Positions 26,101 to 33,507 of a stretch of 64,000 bases of DNA are shown here, in pieces. Both the position numbers and the translations under genes were made by a program. This DNA comes from UBA974 sp002292405 (GTDB lineage: Bacteria; Bacteroidota; Bacteroidia; Flavobacteriales_D; Sanyastnellaceae). The notes beneath the pieces are model-generated. The model was given only the letters and a program-made list of their open reading frames with translations, searched no databases and was not told where the DNA came from. Position 1 is the first letter of the stretch; the number at the start of each line of letters is the position of its first letter. The stretch covers positions 583,929 to 647,928 of the forward strand of contig CALTBR010000001.1 of assembly GCA_943842425.1 (NCBI GenBank). Direction: 5' to 3'.

Positions 26101-27794
26101 CATTTACGGAAGGAAGTGGTGAAGGAACATTAATTTTTACATGGACGCAAACTGGATCCTATGCTAATGAAGTTTCTGTCACGATAGCCGGAATCACCTT
26201 CAATACAACTAACCCGCCAACATTAAATCTAAACCCTGGTATTTATACCGTTTATGGAAATGACTCCTATGGTGATGGTTGGAATGGATATGTACTCGGA
26301 GTTACTGACGTAAGTTCAGGAACATTTACCTCGTTGACTTTCACTACTGGATATAGTGGTTCCGTTGAAGTAGAAGTTACAAGTTTGCAAGAAACATTAT
26401 GCACCTATGGGGCATACGATGAATGTGGCACTTGTGATAACGATTCTTCAAACGACTGTGAACAAGATTGTGCTGGAAATTGGGGTGGAGATGCAGTATT
26501 AGACGAGTGTGGAACATGTAATGGCGAAGGCTTTGCAGAAGGAACTTGCGACTGTGACGGCAACGTTATAGACAACTGTGGAGTTTGCGGTGGTTCTGAT
26601 TCTTGTTGTGATAATTTACTGAGTGTAACTTCTATGGATGCTTCTTGTAATTCTTTAGACGGTTCAGTAACAGCATCTATTCTTGATTGCGAGATGACGA
26701 CAGTCTCACTGTCTCCAATGACACAGAATTTCCTTACTATTGTTTCCAATGCAATGATGATGGATCAATATGCTTGGGATCTTTGTTCTAATGATGGAAT
26801 GTGTTATATGATTGAGATGAGTATGATGGAAGGTATGGTGTATGGTGATGGATCTTATATAGATCCTTTCATGGTGTCAGAGGAACTTATGGATTTATCA
26901 ATGAATGCTGAACTGTCTCCAATGACACAGAATTTCCTTACTATTGTTTCCAATGCAATGATATGGATCAATATGCTTGGGATCTTTGTTTCTAATGATG
27001 GAATGTGTTATATGATTGAGATGACTATGATGGAAGGTATGGTGTATGGTGATGGATCTTATATAGATCCTTTCATGGTGTCAGAGGAACTTATGGATTT
27101 ATCAATGAATAACTCTCAAAGTTCTTGTAGTGTTACATGGACTAATGAAGCTGGAGATTTTGTAGGAGACGGGATGACTTTAGGTGGTCTTGCCTCCGGT
27201 TTATATACGGCAAATATGACACATAGCAATGGCTGTACTGATGCTCAGACAATAGAAGTGGGTTACTCTTGCGCTGGTTGTATGGATCCTTTAGCTTGTA
27301 ACTACTCTGATATCGCAAATCAAGATGATGGTCTTTGTCAATATCTTGACAGTTGTGGCGTTTGTGATGGAGCTGGAATTGCTGAAGGCGCTTGTGACTG
27401 TGACGGAAACGTCCTCGATGCAACAGGCGTTTGTGGTGGGGATTGTGAAGATGATTATAACGGAAATGGAGTATGTGATAATGCAGAAATTCATGGATGC
27501 ACTTACTCGGATGCTTCTAACTATAATCCTGAAGCAACAGATGATAATGGAAGTTGTACTTATGATAATTGTGATCCAAATGCCGGTTATGACTCAGGTT
27601 ATGCTGCTGGTGAATCGTCAGTTGATATCACATCAGACAATGAGTCAGTTTATAATCAAGGATATGAAGCAGGATCTGAATCAGTTATTTGTCCTGAGAC
27701 ATCAAGCTGTCCTTCTGACTTAGACGGCAATGGATCGATTACTACTTCAGACCTTCTGGTCTTCTTGTCAACTTTCGGTCAAATTTGTGATTAG
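23184..27794 (+). CDS. Giant secreted Cys-rich repeat protein
   Basis: A protein of about 1536 residues. From ATG 23184 it begins MKLSNRLFPAIFIALTSIIS, a signal peptide ending near LYSQ; an ATG at 23157 adds 9 residues. It has two nearly identical 401-residue blocks (23274-24476 and 24669-25871), each with a beta-rich domain, GCTDETACNFD-type repeats and a second beta-rich domain. More Cys-rich repeats follow, then a 68-residue tandem duplication (26708-27107), a segment with repeated YxxGYxxG motifs, and a final dockerin-like calcium motif CPSDLDGNGSITTSDLL. It is likely exported to the surface or medium; adhesion or matrix function is inferred. It sits inside the 50-bp-repeat segment. Confidence 0.85.
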   Translation: MKLSNRLFPAIFIALTSIISSNLYSQECDLQNPINNLNQSLDNFVRAADGGGQVFKAGVTGSLMSLRFADTMCGSSVSFNIRDYVGLGNPYGGAVLASGTASENTWGQFISTLSVTPILNADSYYVIQITSGCPVFTTTNSYDGEIIFTCTPGGSCPGWGEGNGTTGDLMIQTSICPSDEDYQFGCMYESSCNYDPTAQINAGCDYSDCYGCTDETACNFDATSVHDDNSCLELDCAGACGGASVVDCNGDCGGSAYIQCGSCVAGNTGISPIAEDLSFVGGSTYNFVDQSYCEQTFIPSASGILEYIKTHSACSPNFTTLRVETTSGQVLATYSSIATSSAFKTNTSSNPTYLEAGETYIIRVTGGCVRYTNSDIYPGELTLNGYTGWGEDYTQGGDLNISTFYCPAIGGCMDETACNYDEIANADDGSCGLFDDCGVCAGDNSSCGGCTDETACNFDATTSVDDGSCLYIDECGVCGGSGIPEGFCDCNGHTTQNPINNLNQSLDNFVRAADGGGQVFKAGVTGSLMSLRFADTMCGSSVSFNIRDYVGLGNPYGGAVLASGTASENTWGQFISTLSVTPILNADSYYVIQITSGCPVFTTTNSYDGEIIFTCTPGGSCPGWGEGNGTTGDLMIQTSICPSDEDYQFGCMYESSCNYDPTAQINAGCDYSDCYGCTDETACNFDATSVHDDNSCLELDCAGACGGASVVDCNGDCGGSAYIQCGSCVAGNTGISPIAEDLSFVGGSTYNFVDQSYCEQTFIPSASGILEYIKTHSACSPNFTTLRVETTSGQVLATYSSIATSSAFKTNTSSNPTYLEAGETYIIRVTGGCVRYTNSDIYPGELTLNGYTGWGEDYTQGGDLNISTFYCPAIGGCMDETACNYDEIANADDGSCVYINVGECDCDGNILDALNICNGTCLSDADSDGVCDDVDECIGAYDECGVCNGDNSSCSGCIDESACDYDPEAIFQAFTEGSGEGTLIFTWTQTGSYANEVSVTIAGITFNTTNPPTLNLNPGIYTVYGNDSYGDGWNGYVLGVTDVSSGTFTSLTFTTGYSGSVEVEVTSLQETLCTYGAYDECGTCDNDSSNDCEQDCAGNWGGDAVLDECGTCNGEGFAEGTCDCDGNVIDNCGVCGGSDSCCDNLLSVTSMDASCNSLDGSVTASILDCEMTTVSLSPMTQNFLTIVSNAMMMDQYAWDLCSNDGMCYMIEMSMMEGMVYGDGSYIDPFMVSEELMDLSMNAELSPMTQNFLTIVSNAMIWINMLGIFVSNDGMCYMIEMTMMEGMVYGDGSYIDPFMVSEELMDLSMNNSQSSCSVTWTNEAGDFVGDGMTLGGLASGLYTANMTHSNGCTDAQTIEVGYSCAGCMDPLACNYSDIANQDDGLCQYLDSCGVCDGAGIAEGACDCDGNVLDATGVCGGDCEDDYNGNGVCDNAEIHGCTYSDASNYNPEATDDNGSCTYDNCDPNAGYDSGYAAGESSVDITSDNESVYNQGYEAGSESVICPETSSCPSDLDGNGSITTSDLLVFLSTFGQICD
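23274..24476 (+). repeat. 1.2-kb internal duplication, copy 1
   Basis: 1203 bases matching 24669-25871 at a spacing of 1395 bases. Comparing the lines by eye I found a single difference, C at 23627 against T at 25022. Identity this high indicates very recent duplication, ongoing gene conversion, or an assembly artefact. Confidence 0.85.
24669..25871 (+). repeat. 1.2-kb internal duplication, copy 2
   Basis: The second copy of 23274-24476, in the same reading frame. About 190 bases of unique repeat-protein sequence separate the two. The downstream border falls inside a GCTD-type repeat at a DDGSC codon run, a likely site of recombination. Confidence 0.85.
26708..27107 (+). repeat. 204-bp tandem duplication with a compensated frameshift
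   Basis: Copy 1 is 26708-26911 and copy 2 starts at 26912. The copies are nearly identical. However, copy 2 has lost one base near 26962 and gained a T near 26991. About ten codons are therefore read in another frame (MMMDQYAWDLC in copy 1, MIWINMLGIFV in copy 2) before the frame is restored. Confidence 0.85.
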
Positions 27795-27840
27795 AACCAT
27801 CAACTTAAACGACGCATTCGCCGTGTGTTGATATATTGTT

Positions 27841-27880
27841 AAAAAACCCGTTCTGTGCGAAAGCGCAGGACGGGTTTTTT
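27841..27880 (+). terminator. Strong terminator after the giant repeat protein
   Basis: Stem ACCCGTTCTGTGC, GAAA tetraloop, GCGCAGGACGGGT, flanked by six A and six T. It lies 46 bases after the stop. Confidence 0.88.
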
Positions 27881-27934
27881 CGTTTTTTCGACCTCCCTCA
27901 ATATGCCTGCTACTTATTGTCTTTTAAAAAAAAT

Positions 27935-27973
27935 AGCCCCGCTAACTCAACAGTTAACAGGGCTTTTTTTTTT
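27935..27973 (-). terminator. Bidirectional terminator beside tRNA-Cys
   Basis: Stem AGCCCCGCTAAC / GTTAACAGGGCT with two internal mismatches and a run of A on the left and T on the right. It is placed to stop leftward transcription from tRNA-Cys. Confidence 0.65.
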
Positions 27974-27979
27974 ATCTGG

Positions 27980-28050
27980 AGGTCCGAAGCGGATTCGAAC
28001 CGCTGTAGCAGCTTTTGCAGAGCTGAGCCTAGCCGCTCGGCCATCGGACC
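27980..28050 (-). tRNA. tRNA-Cys(GCA)
   Basis: A 71-base minus-strand cloverleaf: acceptor GGTCCGA/TCGGACC, D-arm GGCCGAGCGGCTAGGC, anticodon loop CTGCAAAA giving GCA, T-arm GGTTCGAATCC. Discriminator U, as expected for tRNA-Cys. CCA is not encoded. Confidence 0.93.
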
Positions 28051-28111
28051 CTTACACCACAAAGATACACAACTGAGAGCGTAAGGATGCACTCATTACC
28101 ATCTTCGTTGC

Positions 28112-28323
28112 ATGAATTTCAAGAGATTAATACCCAATACCCTGACAAAGGGTAATTTATTAGGGGGGCATATGTGTGCTGGGAAGCGGCTTCAGCGGCT
28201 GACATAACAGATGGAAGAATAGCGGCGGTTTGGTTGGCTGCGATGTTTTTTGATGTTTTAGACGGATGGGCTGCGAGGAAACTAGGTGTTGAAGGCCCGA
28301 TGGGTTTACATAACGGGATATAA
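28112..28323 (+). pseudogene. pssA: Truncated, frameshifted CDP-diacylglycerol-serine phosphatidyltransferase
   Basis: Begins ATG with MNFKRLIPNTLTKGNLLGG, the usual PssA N-terminus, then shifts frame near 28170. The second frame reads on as AASAADITDGRIAAVWLAAMFFDVLDGWAARKLGVEGPMG, including the CDP-alcohol phosphotransferase core DGxxAR. Similarity ends exactly where the right 50-bp repeat begins (28307). The second half of the signature (GxxxD...D) and the remaining membrane helices are lost. A working pssA must exist elsewhere if the cell makes phosphatidylethanolamine this way. Confidence 0.8.
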
Positions 28324-28356
28324 TCGAAAGGTTGTCTCTCGTTTTTGTTTTTAACG
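28307..28356 (+). repeat. 50-bp direct repeat, right copy (possible attR)
   Basis: Second copy of 22618-22667, including the terminator hairpin (28314-28353). It replaces the 3' part of the pssA fragment, so it marks a recombination joint. The one mismatch falls in the hairpin stem and would weaken it. Confidence 0.75.
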
Positions 28357-28384
28357 GAATCTAAGCGTAATAAGACCGATTCCT

Positions 28385-28768
28385 CTAGTCTGTAATCGTT
28401 TTTCTATCCAAGTAAACGATCACCAAGCTCGAGATTAGCATCAAGCCAGCAGGAAGAAACTTGATAGCTTCATCGTTTACTCTGAAATGCATGACTATTG
28501 CGCCACACATGAGTACTGCTATTAACGATGCGCTAGGGACAATGGATTTTTTGTAGAAAAATCCAACCAACAGGCCTGTCGCAGACAATACTTTTAAAGC
28601 GCCAATAATATAGAACATGGTTTCACTTAGTCCATATACTGCGAATTCTTGAATCATATTTAATGCGTCTCCACCTCTGTATATCGTTGCATTATTTAGT
28701 CTAAGGAGCCAGACATTAAGTACCAAAAGTGACACCACCAACATCAGGAGTTCTTTTATATATTTCAT
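28385..28768 (-). CDS. DoxX-like small membrane protein
   Basis: A 127-residue protein with about four membrane helices (approximately 8-24, 47-68, 76-94 and 104-121). The pattern ALKVLSATGLLVGFFYKKSIVPSASLIAVLMCGAIVMHF resembles DoxX-like quinone-related membrane proteins (TMEM35/DoxX families). The function is not established. Its ATG overlaps the stop of a second, similar gene by 4 bases, so the pair is translated together. Confidence 0.7.
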   Translation of the reverse strand: MKYIKELLMLVVSLLVLNVWLLRLNNATIYRGGDALNMIQEFAVYGLSETMFYIIGALKVLSATGLLVGFFYKKSIVPSASLIAVLMCGAIVMHFRVNDEAIKFLPAGLMLISSLVIVYLDRKTITD

Positions 28769-29118
28769 TTTAATGTTTTTAAAGATTGCATGCTTTTAAT
28801 AAAGATAAAGGAATTAAGAATAAAGTACCCTATTGCTGGCAATGACTGAATCGAATCATCTTCGATCTTAATTCTTACAATTAAGGCACCAGTCATAAGC
28901 AGGGCCAAAAATAATGAGCTAACAATTGTGATCTTCACATTTAATCTTGACAACAATAGCCCCAAACCAAAAACAACTTGGCTAAGTCCAATTAAGATTC
29001 TAAAGTCCGAAAACCCATACCTAATAAATTCATCGATATAAAATGGAACAAACAAGGTTGTTATTCCATAGAATAGATGTGAAAAACCAGAGAAAATTCT
29101 AGAAATTAAAAGCGTCAT
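28765..29118 (-). CDS. DoxX-like small membrane protein
   Basis: A 117-residue, four-helix membrane protein, paralogous in layout to its downstream neighbour: FRILIGLSQVVFGLGLLLSRLNVKITIVSSLFLALLMTGALIV has the same helix order and a following charged IEDDSIQSLP, against VNDEAIKFLP in the other. The two probably arose by duplication and may form a heterodimer. No promoter box is obvious. Confidence 0.68.
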   Translation of the reverse strand: MTLLISRIFSGFSHLFYGITTLFVPFYIDEFIRYGFSDFRILIGLSQVVFGLGLLLSRLNVKITIVSSLFLALLMTGALIVRIKIEDDSIQSLPAIGYFILNSFIFIKSMQSLKTLK

Positions 29119-29220
29119 GCTGCAAAAGTAGATGTTTATTTTAATAAATCATCGATTCGTCTTGTTGGTTCTCGGTATACATCCGTCCGGGAATTTCAGT
29201 AAGACTGAGTTTATTTAAAT

Positions 29221-29565
29221 TTATTTAAAATCACAGGGTAAATAGAGAAGGTCAAAAACAATTGCAAATACGGCCGTTACGCTTGTTATGATAGACAACT
29301 GGGAAACGGATTTGAATTGAGATAATAACAATGGAAGCAAGCATAAAATCACTACAATTGTTGTCTTAATCACAGCCTGTCCAGTTGTATATCTAACATA
29401 ATTTAAAACTTCTTCGTTGTTTAAGTTGGTTTTTTTATGATGAATAAAAGAACTGACAATATGGATCGAGTCATCTATGATTAGACCAAATGCAATCGTG
29501 AAGATAAACGCATTGGAAAGACTGATATAAAAGTCAAAAAGGTACAAGACTCCTACTGTAATCAT
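29221..29565 (-). pseudogene. RND/MMPL-type exporter, C-terminal fragment
   Basis: The 114 residues correspond to the last membrane helices of an RND-superfamily exporter. The signature GLIIDDSIHIVSSFIHHKK, with the paired Asp and His, lies in the middle, and TTIVVILCLLPLLLSQF and a final helix follow. Full-length relatives have 700 or more residues, and no trace of the rest is seen upstream. It is therefore either a truncated remnant or, less likely, a domain-sized protein. Confidence 0.6.
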
Positions 29566-29793
29566 TTAAAAGAGGGACTAATTTAGGATATAACTCGTAT
29601 CTTGTTAACAAATATGTATATTCGTTAAACAATGTCAGAAATAATTTCCATATTGTGATCAGGGTTTACACCTCTATTCACAGTTTCCCTTAAGAATTTC
29701 TCTCATAAATAGTCTTATCTTTTAAAACATATTCCAAGACAAATAGGGATTTATATACTCCTTGTTCATTTTAAGAATTGTAATTCAAATCAC

Positions 29794-31665
29794 ATGAGGT
29801 TAGTATTTTTCATCTTTTTCTTGTCCTTCAATTCGGTCTTTGCACAGACAATCTTGTTGGACGAAGATTTTTCAACCACGACTCAAGATGGTTTGCCGGA
29901 CTTGTGGAGCCAGTATACACTTTCAGATGATGGAGGTTGGCTGAACGGAATGAGTAATGACTTACAGAGTGAATGGTGGGGAATTGATCCTCACGGCACC
30001 TTTGTCGCTACAAATGATGATGCGTGTGATTGCAATAAAAGTGAAGACTATCTGATTACTCCTCCGTTAAACTTTGGCGACGTGGACAATGCTATTTTAT
30101 CTTTTGCAAGCTTTTTTTCCGGAGAAACATTTCAAGGCAATACAGATCGGGCGACTATTGAGTATTCTTTAGATGGAGGTGACTCGTGGATTGTGTTGAC
30201 GGAAATAGATGGGAATGGAAATTCAGATAATACCGTATGGGAAAATCACAGTGTTAATCTCTCGGAAATACTTGAATACAATGATGTTTTACTTGGCTTT
30301 CATTATGATGACGATGGGGGATGGATGTTTGGTTGGGCGATTGATGATGTCGTTATTTACGAACCTTTTGGATTAAATGCTGAGATGACCTTGTTGACTT
30401 TTCCTACAAACATCTCATTGGGTGCAGCTGTCAATATTGAAGGTGTCATCACCAACATAGGCGCAGAAACGATAGAAAGTTTTGATATTGTCTGGTCACA
30501 AGGTGGCGCCATGTCCTATTCACAATCTTATGAAAATCTTTCTATATCGTCAGGAAACGCATATGATTTTACACATCAAGATCAGTTTTATGCTGAGAGC
30601 GCTGGATTGTATCCCATCGATGTGACGGTGACAAATGTGAATGGTCAGCAAGACGAAGACCTCACAAATAACAGTCTCACCAATTCTATCATGGTCATTG
30701 AGTATGGTGAGATCAACAGTGGTAAGTTTCAAAGAGAGTATATTTATTTTAAACCCAGTAGTGCGCCAGAAAACTGTCCTTTGGTATTCGTCTGTCATGG
30801 GTATACTGGGACCGCACAGGGAATCATGAATTATTCTGACTTTAACAATTTGGCAACTGAGTATGGATTTGCGGTGTGTTATCCTCAAGGTATAGAAGAT
30901 TCTTATGGGAGTACGTTCTTTAATGTTGGCTATGATTTCCAAAACAATGAAACGGTGGACGACGTGGCTTTTTTAGAGGATTTAATAAGCTTGTTTTCCG
31001 CAGACAATTCGATTGACTCAGACAAGGTGTTTTGTACGGGGATGTCAAATGGTGGAGATTTTTGTTATTTACTTGCTTGCGAAGCCTCTGAATCTTTCTT
31101 AGGCGTCGCTCCTATAGCAGGGATGATTATGCAAGACATCATGGACGATTGTAACCCGTCTCAAAATGTGGGGATTTTAGAAATCCATGGAACACAGGAC
31201 AATGTCACTTACTACAATGGAGATGTGAATAACCAAGATGGTTGGGGGGCATATCCTAGTATCCCAGCTACTATAGACTTTTTTGTGGATTTGTATGACT
31301 TGGAATTAAATTCAACAGGTAATTTCCCCAATATTTCTAACAATGATGGAAGTACCGTTTCGTACGAGAAATATGGTGTAGATGAGGAGTGCGCCAAGGT
31401 TTGGTTATATACAGTCAACGGCGGAGGTCATGATTGGCCTGGAGCATATGGAAATATGGACATAGATTCAAGCAGAGAAGCCTGGTTGTTTTTTGAAAGT
31501 CTGTGTGAATCGCCTGTGGCGATTGAAAAACCAAATGCTGTAGGAGATAAAACATTAGAAAAAATTACCGATTTATTAGGTCGAGAAGTCTCTGAGATAG
31601 CGCCTCAAATTTTGTTATATATCTACGATGACGGTTCAATAGAGAAGAAGTTTGTAGTTGAGTAA
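29794..31665 (+). CDS. Secreted esterase of the PHB-depolymerase/feruloyl-esterase type
   Basis: A 623-residue exported protein. The signal peptide MRLVFFIFFLSFNSVFAQ is followed by a choice-of-anchor-J-like beta domain (about 25-190, with EDYLITPPLNFG and GWMFGWAIDDVVIYE), then a CARDB-like domain (about 195-300). An alpha/beta hydrolase (about 310-590) follows, with VFVCHGYTGTAQG, the nucleophile motif GMSNGG and a terminal His in NGGGHDWPG. This layout matches LpqC/Fae1A-like esterases. The C-terminus has a short sorting-like tail, ITDLLGREV...YIYDDGSIEKKFVVE, shared with the protein at 33508-35685. Export by type IX secretion is inferred. Confidence 0.85.
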   Translation: MRLVFFIFFLSFNSVFAQTILLDEDFSTTTQDGLPDLWSQYTLSDDGGWLNGMSNDLQSEWWGIDPHGTFVATNDDACDCNKSEDYLITPPLNFGDVDNAILSFASFFSGETFQGNTDRATIEYSLDGGDSWIVLTEIDGNGNSDNTVWENHSVNLSEILEYNDVLLGFHYDDDGGWMFGWAIDDVVIYEPFGLNAEMTLLTFPTNISLGAAVNIEGVITNIGAETIESFDIVWSQGGAMSYSQSYENLSISSGNAYDFTHQDQFYAESAGLYPIDVTVTNVNGQQDEDLTNNSLTNSIMVIEYGEINSGKFQREYIYFKPSSAPENCPLVFVCHGYTGTAQGIMNYSDFNNLATEYGFAVCYPQGIEDSYGSTFFNVGYDFQNNETVDDVAFLEDLISLFSADNSIDSDKVFCTGMSNGGDFCYLLACEASESFLGVAPIAGMIMQDIMDDCNPSQNVGILEIHGTQDNVTYYNGDVNNQDGWGAYPSIPATIDFFVDLYDLELNSTGNFPNISNNDGSTVSYEKYGVDEECAKVWLYTVNGGGHDWPGAYGNMDIDSSREAWLFFESLCESPVAIEKPNAVGDKTLEKITDLLGREVSEIAPQILLYIYDDGSIEKKFVVE

Positions 31666-31796
31666 TCAATGAAAGAACTTGTGAGGAAGATTGATTCGTG
31701 TTCTTATTAATCACCTCGCTTTGTAACAATAAATAACTTCAGCCTATTTTGTTGCAAATATTAAGAGCACCAGATAATTTATATTCGCTTTTAATT

Positions 31797-31804
31797 TATG
31801 TTTG
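31797..31804 (+). promoter_or_regulatory. -7 box TATGTTTG
   Basis: An exact TAnnTTTG match 29 bases upstream of the ATG at 31834. Confidence 0.4.
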
Positions 31805-31833
31805 CATCTTCACATACACAATAAATTTAAATT

Positions 31834-32433
31834 ATGAATAAAATAATTTTATCAATTGCATTAATTTCTGTAGTTTTTATATCTCAAGCCCAAGTTGTTA
31901 AGCTTGCGGGGCCAAGAGTTGGTGCAACAATTGTAACTGCAGGTTCAGCAGCGGATTTTATTCAAAATGATCTAATGATGCCCGGGGATGATGGATGGGG
32001 AAATTCATCAACAGCATTAATTACACAGTATGGTTGGCAGCTTGAATCTAGATTTATTGAAAGTGAAGATATATCTGGCTTAGTGGAGTGGGTGTTTTTA
32101 GTTGGCGGAATGGAAAGAGGTTTGTTTTTACCTTCTGTTTCTTCACTTTTTGGCTTAAGGTCAAAGAGTGGATTTGAAGGTGCATTAGGACCTAATCTCT
32201 CTTTGACTGGTGTAGGTATGGTTCTCGCCTTAGGATATACTTTCACAACAGGCAACCTTAATGTTCCTATAAATTTATCCTTTGTTCCAGGAAAGTCTAA
32301 GACATATGAAGAAGGTGGAGGATGGGATTGGGACGCTGCAACAGGAACTGAGATTTATGTTCCGGCATCCTCCACAGATTACACTACAGGTAGCCGAATT
32401 TCTTTAACCTTAGGTTTTAATTTGGCACAGTGA
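31834..32433 (+). CDS. Exported protein of unknown function
   Basis: A 199-residue protein with a signal peptide, MNKIILSIALISVVFISQAQ. The mature part is rich in Gly and short beta-like stretches and ends SRISLTLGFNLAQ, with a terminal aromatic/hydrophobic strand as in outer-membrane barrels. I do not recognise the family. An outer-membrane location is inferred. A promoter-like box precedes it. Confidence 0.72.
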   Translation: MNKIILSIALISVVFISQAQVVKLAGPRVGATIVTAGSAADFIQNDLMMPGDDGWGNSSTALITQYGWQLESRFIESEDISGLVEWVFLVGGMERGLFLPSVSSLFGLRSKSGFEGALGPNLSLTGVGMVLALGYTFTTGNLNVPINLSFVPGKSKTYEEGGGWDWDAATGTEIYVPASSTDYTTGSRISLTLGFNLAQ

Positions 32434-32549
32434 TCCTTGTGAAAAACCTCCGTGTTCTCAAGCACAATTATTTATAGGGCATGGCCTAGGCTATTCAGAA
32501 AAGGTATGATACCACCTGAAAGAAAATAGACTAGAAAGAACTGGAGAAT

Positions 32550-33482
32550 ATGAGTGTCAGTATTTCGAATGACAACTTGAAAGATAATCACCCATCACTA
32601 ATAGATGGAGGCCTATCAAATGTATTAGAATCGCAAGGGTGCGATTTAAAACATAAATTATGGACAGCTAATTTATTGGAGAAGAATCCAGAGGCTATAA
32701 TTAGAGCACATCTCGATTATATTAACGCGGGAGCTCAATGCATAACTACATCTAGCTATCAAGCATCTATCCCTGGGTTAATAGCAATTGGTTACAAGAG
32801 GAGTTCAGCTGAAAAACTCATTTTAAAATCTATCCAATTGGCTGAGATTGCAATTAAAACCGCTTTGGATTCAGGTGTTATTGATAATAAGCCTCTTATT
32901 GCAGCTAGTGTAGGACCGTATGGTGCGTATTTAGCTGATGGATCCGAATATCGAGGTAACTATGCTATTTCGGATAAAATATTGAGGGATTTTCACCTTG
33001 AAAGAATGAGAATATTAGATCGTTCAAATGCAGATATTCTAGCTTGTGAAACGATCCCAAGTTTTCAAGAAGCAGGAATTCTTTCAGAAATATTATTGCA
33101 TGTAGATACACCTGCCTGGATATCCTTTTCTTGTAAAGACGGGAAACATCTAAACGATGGATCAAAAATCAGCGAATGTGTTGCGATCTTTAAAAATCAT
33201 CCAAAAGTTTTTGCCGTTGGGGTAAATTGCACGAATCCGAAATACATCTCGGATTTAATACCGTATATAAAAGCAAGCTGTGGGGACAATAAAGTCATTG
33301 TATATCCCAATTCTGGAGAGGTATACAACGCTCAAAGTAAAACTTGGATGGGCCTATCAGAACCAAAATATTTTGTGGAGATGTCCAAAGAATGGATAAA
33401 CTTAGGAGCTGATATTATTGGAGGATGCTGTAGAATAGGTCCTGATCACATTAGAAGAATAAGCGACATATTTCAACAATAA
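32550..33482 (+). CDS. mmuM: Homocysteine S-methyltransferase
   Basis: A 310-residue zinc enzyme that methylates homocysteine to methionine, with S-methylmethionine or SAM as donor in known MmuM proteins. The zinc-binding Cys are present: C227 in GVNCTNPKYI and C293, C294 in GGCCRIGPDHI. The N-terminus has LIDGGLSNVLESQGCDL and the barrel block TTSSYQASIPG. The length is typical. It stands alone, converging with the next gene. A secreted-protein context on both sides gives no clue to its role. Confidence 0.92.
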   Translation: MSVSISNDNLKDNHPSLIDGGLSNVLESQGCDLKHKLWTANLLEKNPEAIIRAHLDYINAGAQCITTSSYQASIPGLIAIGYKRSSAEKLILKSIQLAEIAIKTALDSGVIDNKPLIAASVGPYGAYLADGSEYRGNYAISDKILRDFHLERMRILDRSNADILACETIPSFQEAGILSEILLHVDTPAWISFSCKDGKHLNDGSKISECVAIFKNHPKVFAVGVNCTNPKYISDLIPYIKASCGDNKVIVYPNSGEVYNAQSKTWMGLSEPKYFVEMSKEWINLGADIIGGCCRIGPDHIRRISDIFQQ

Positions 33483-33507
33483 GAACAACTTTTTCAGAGC
33501 AACATCA

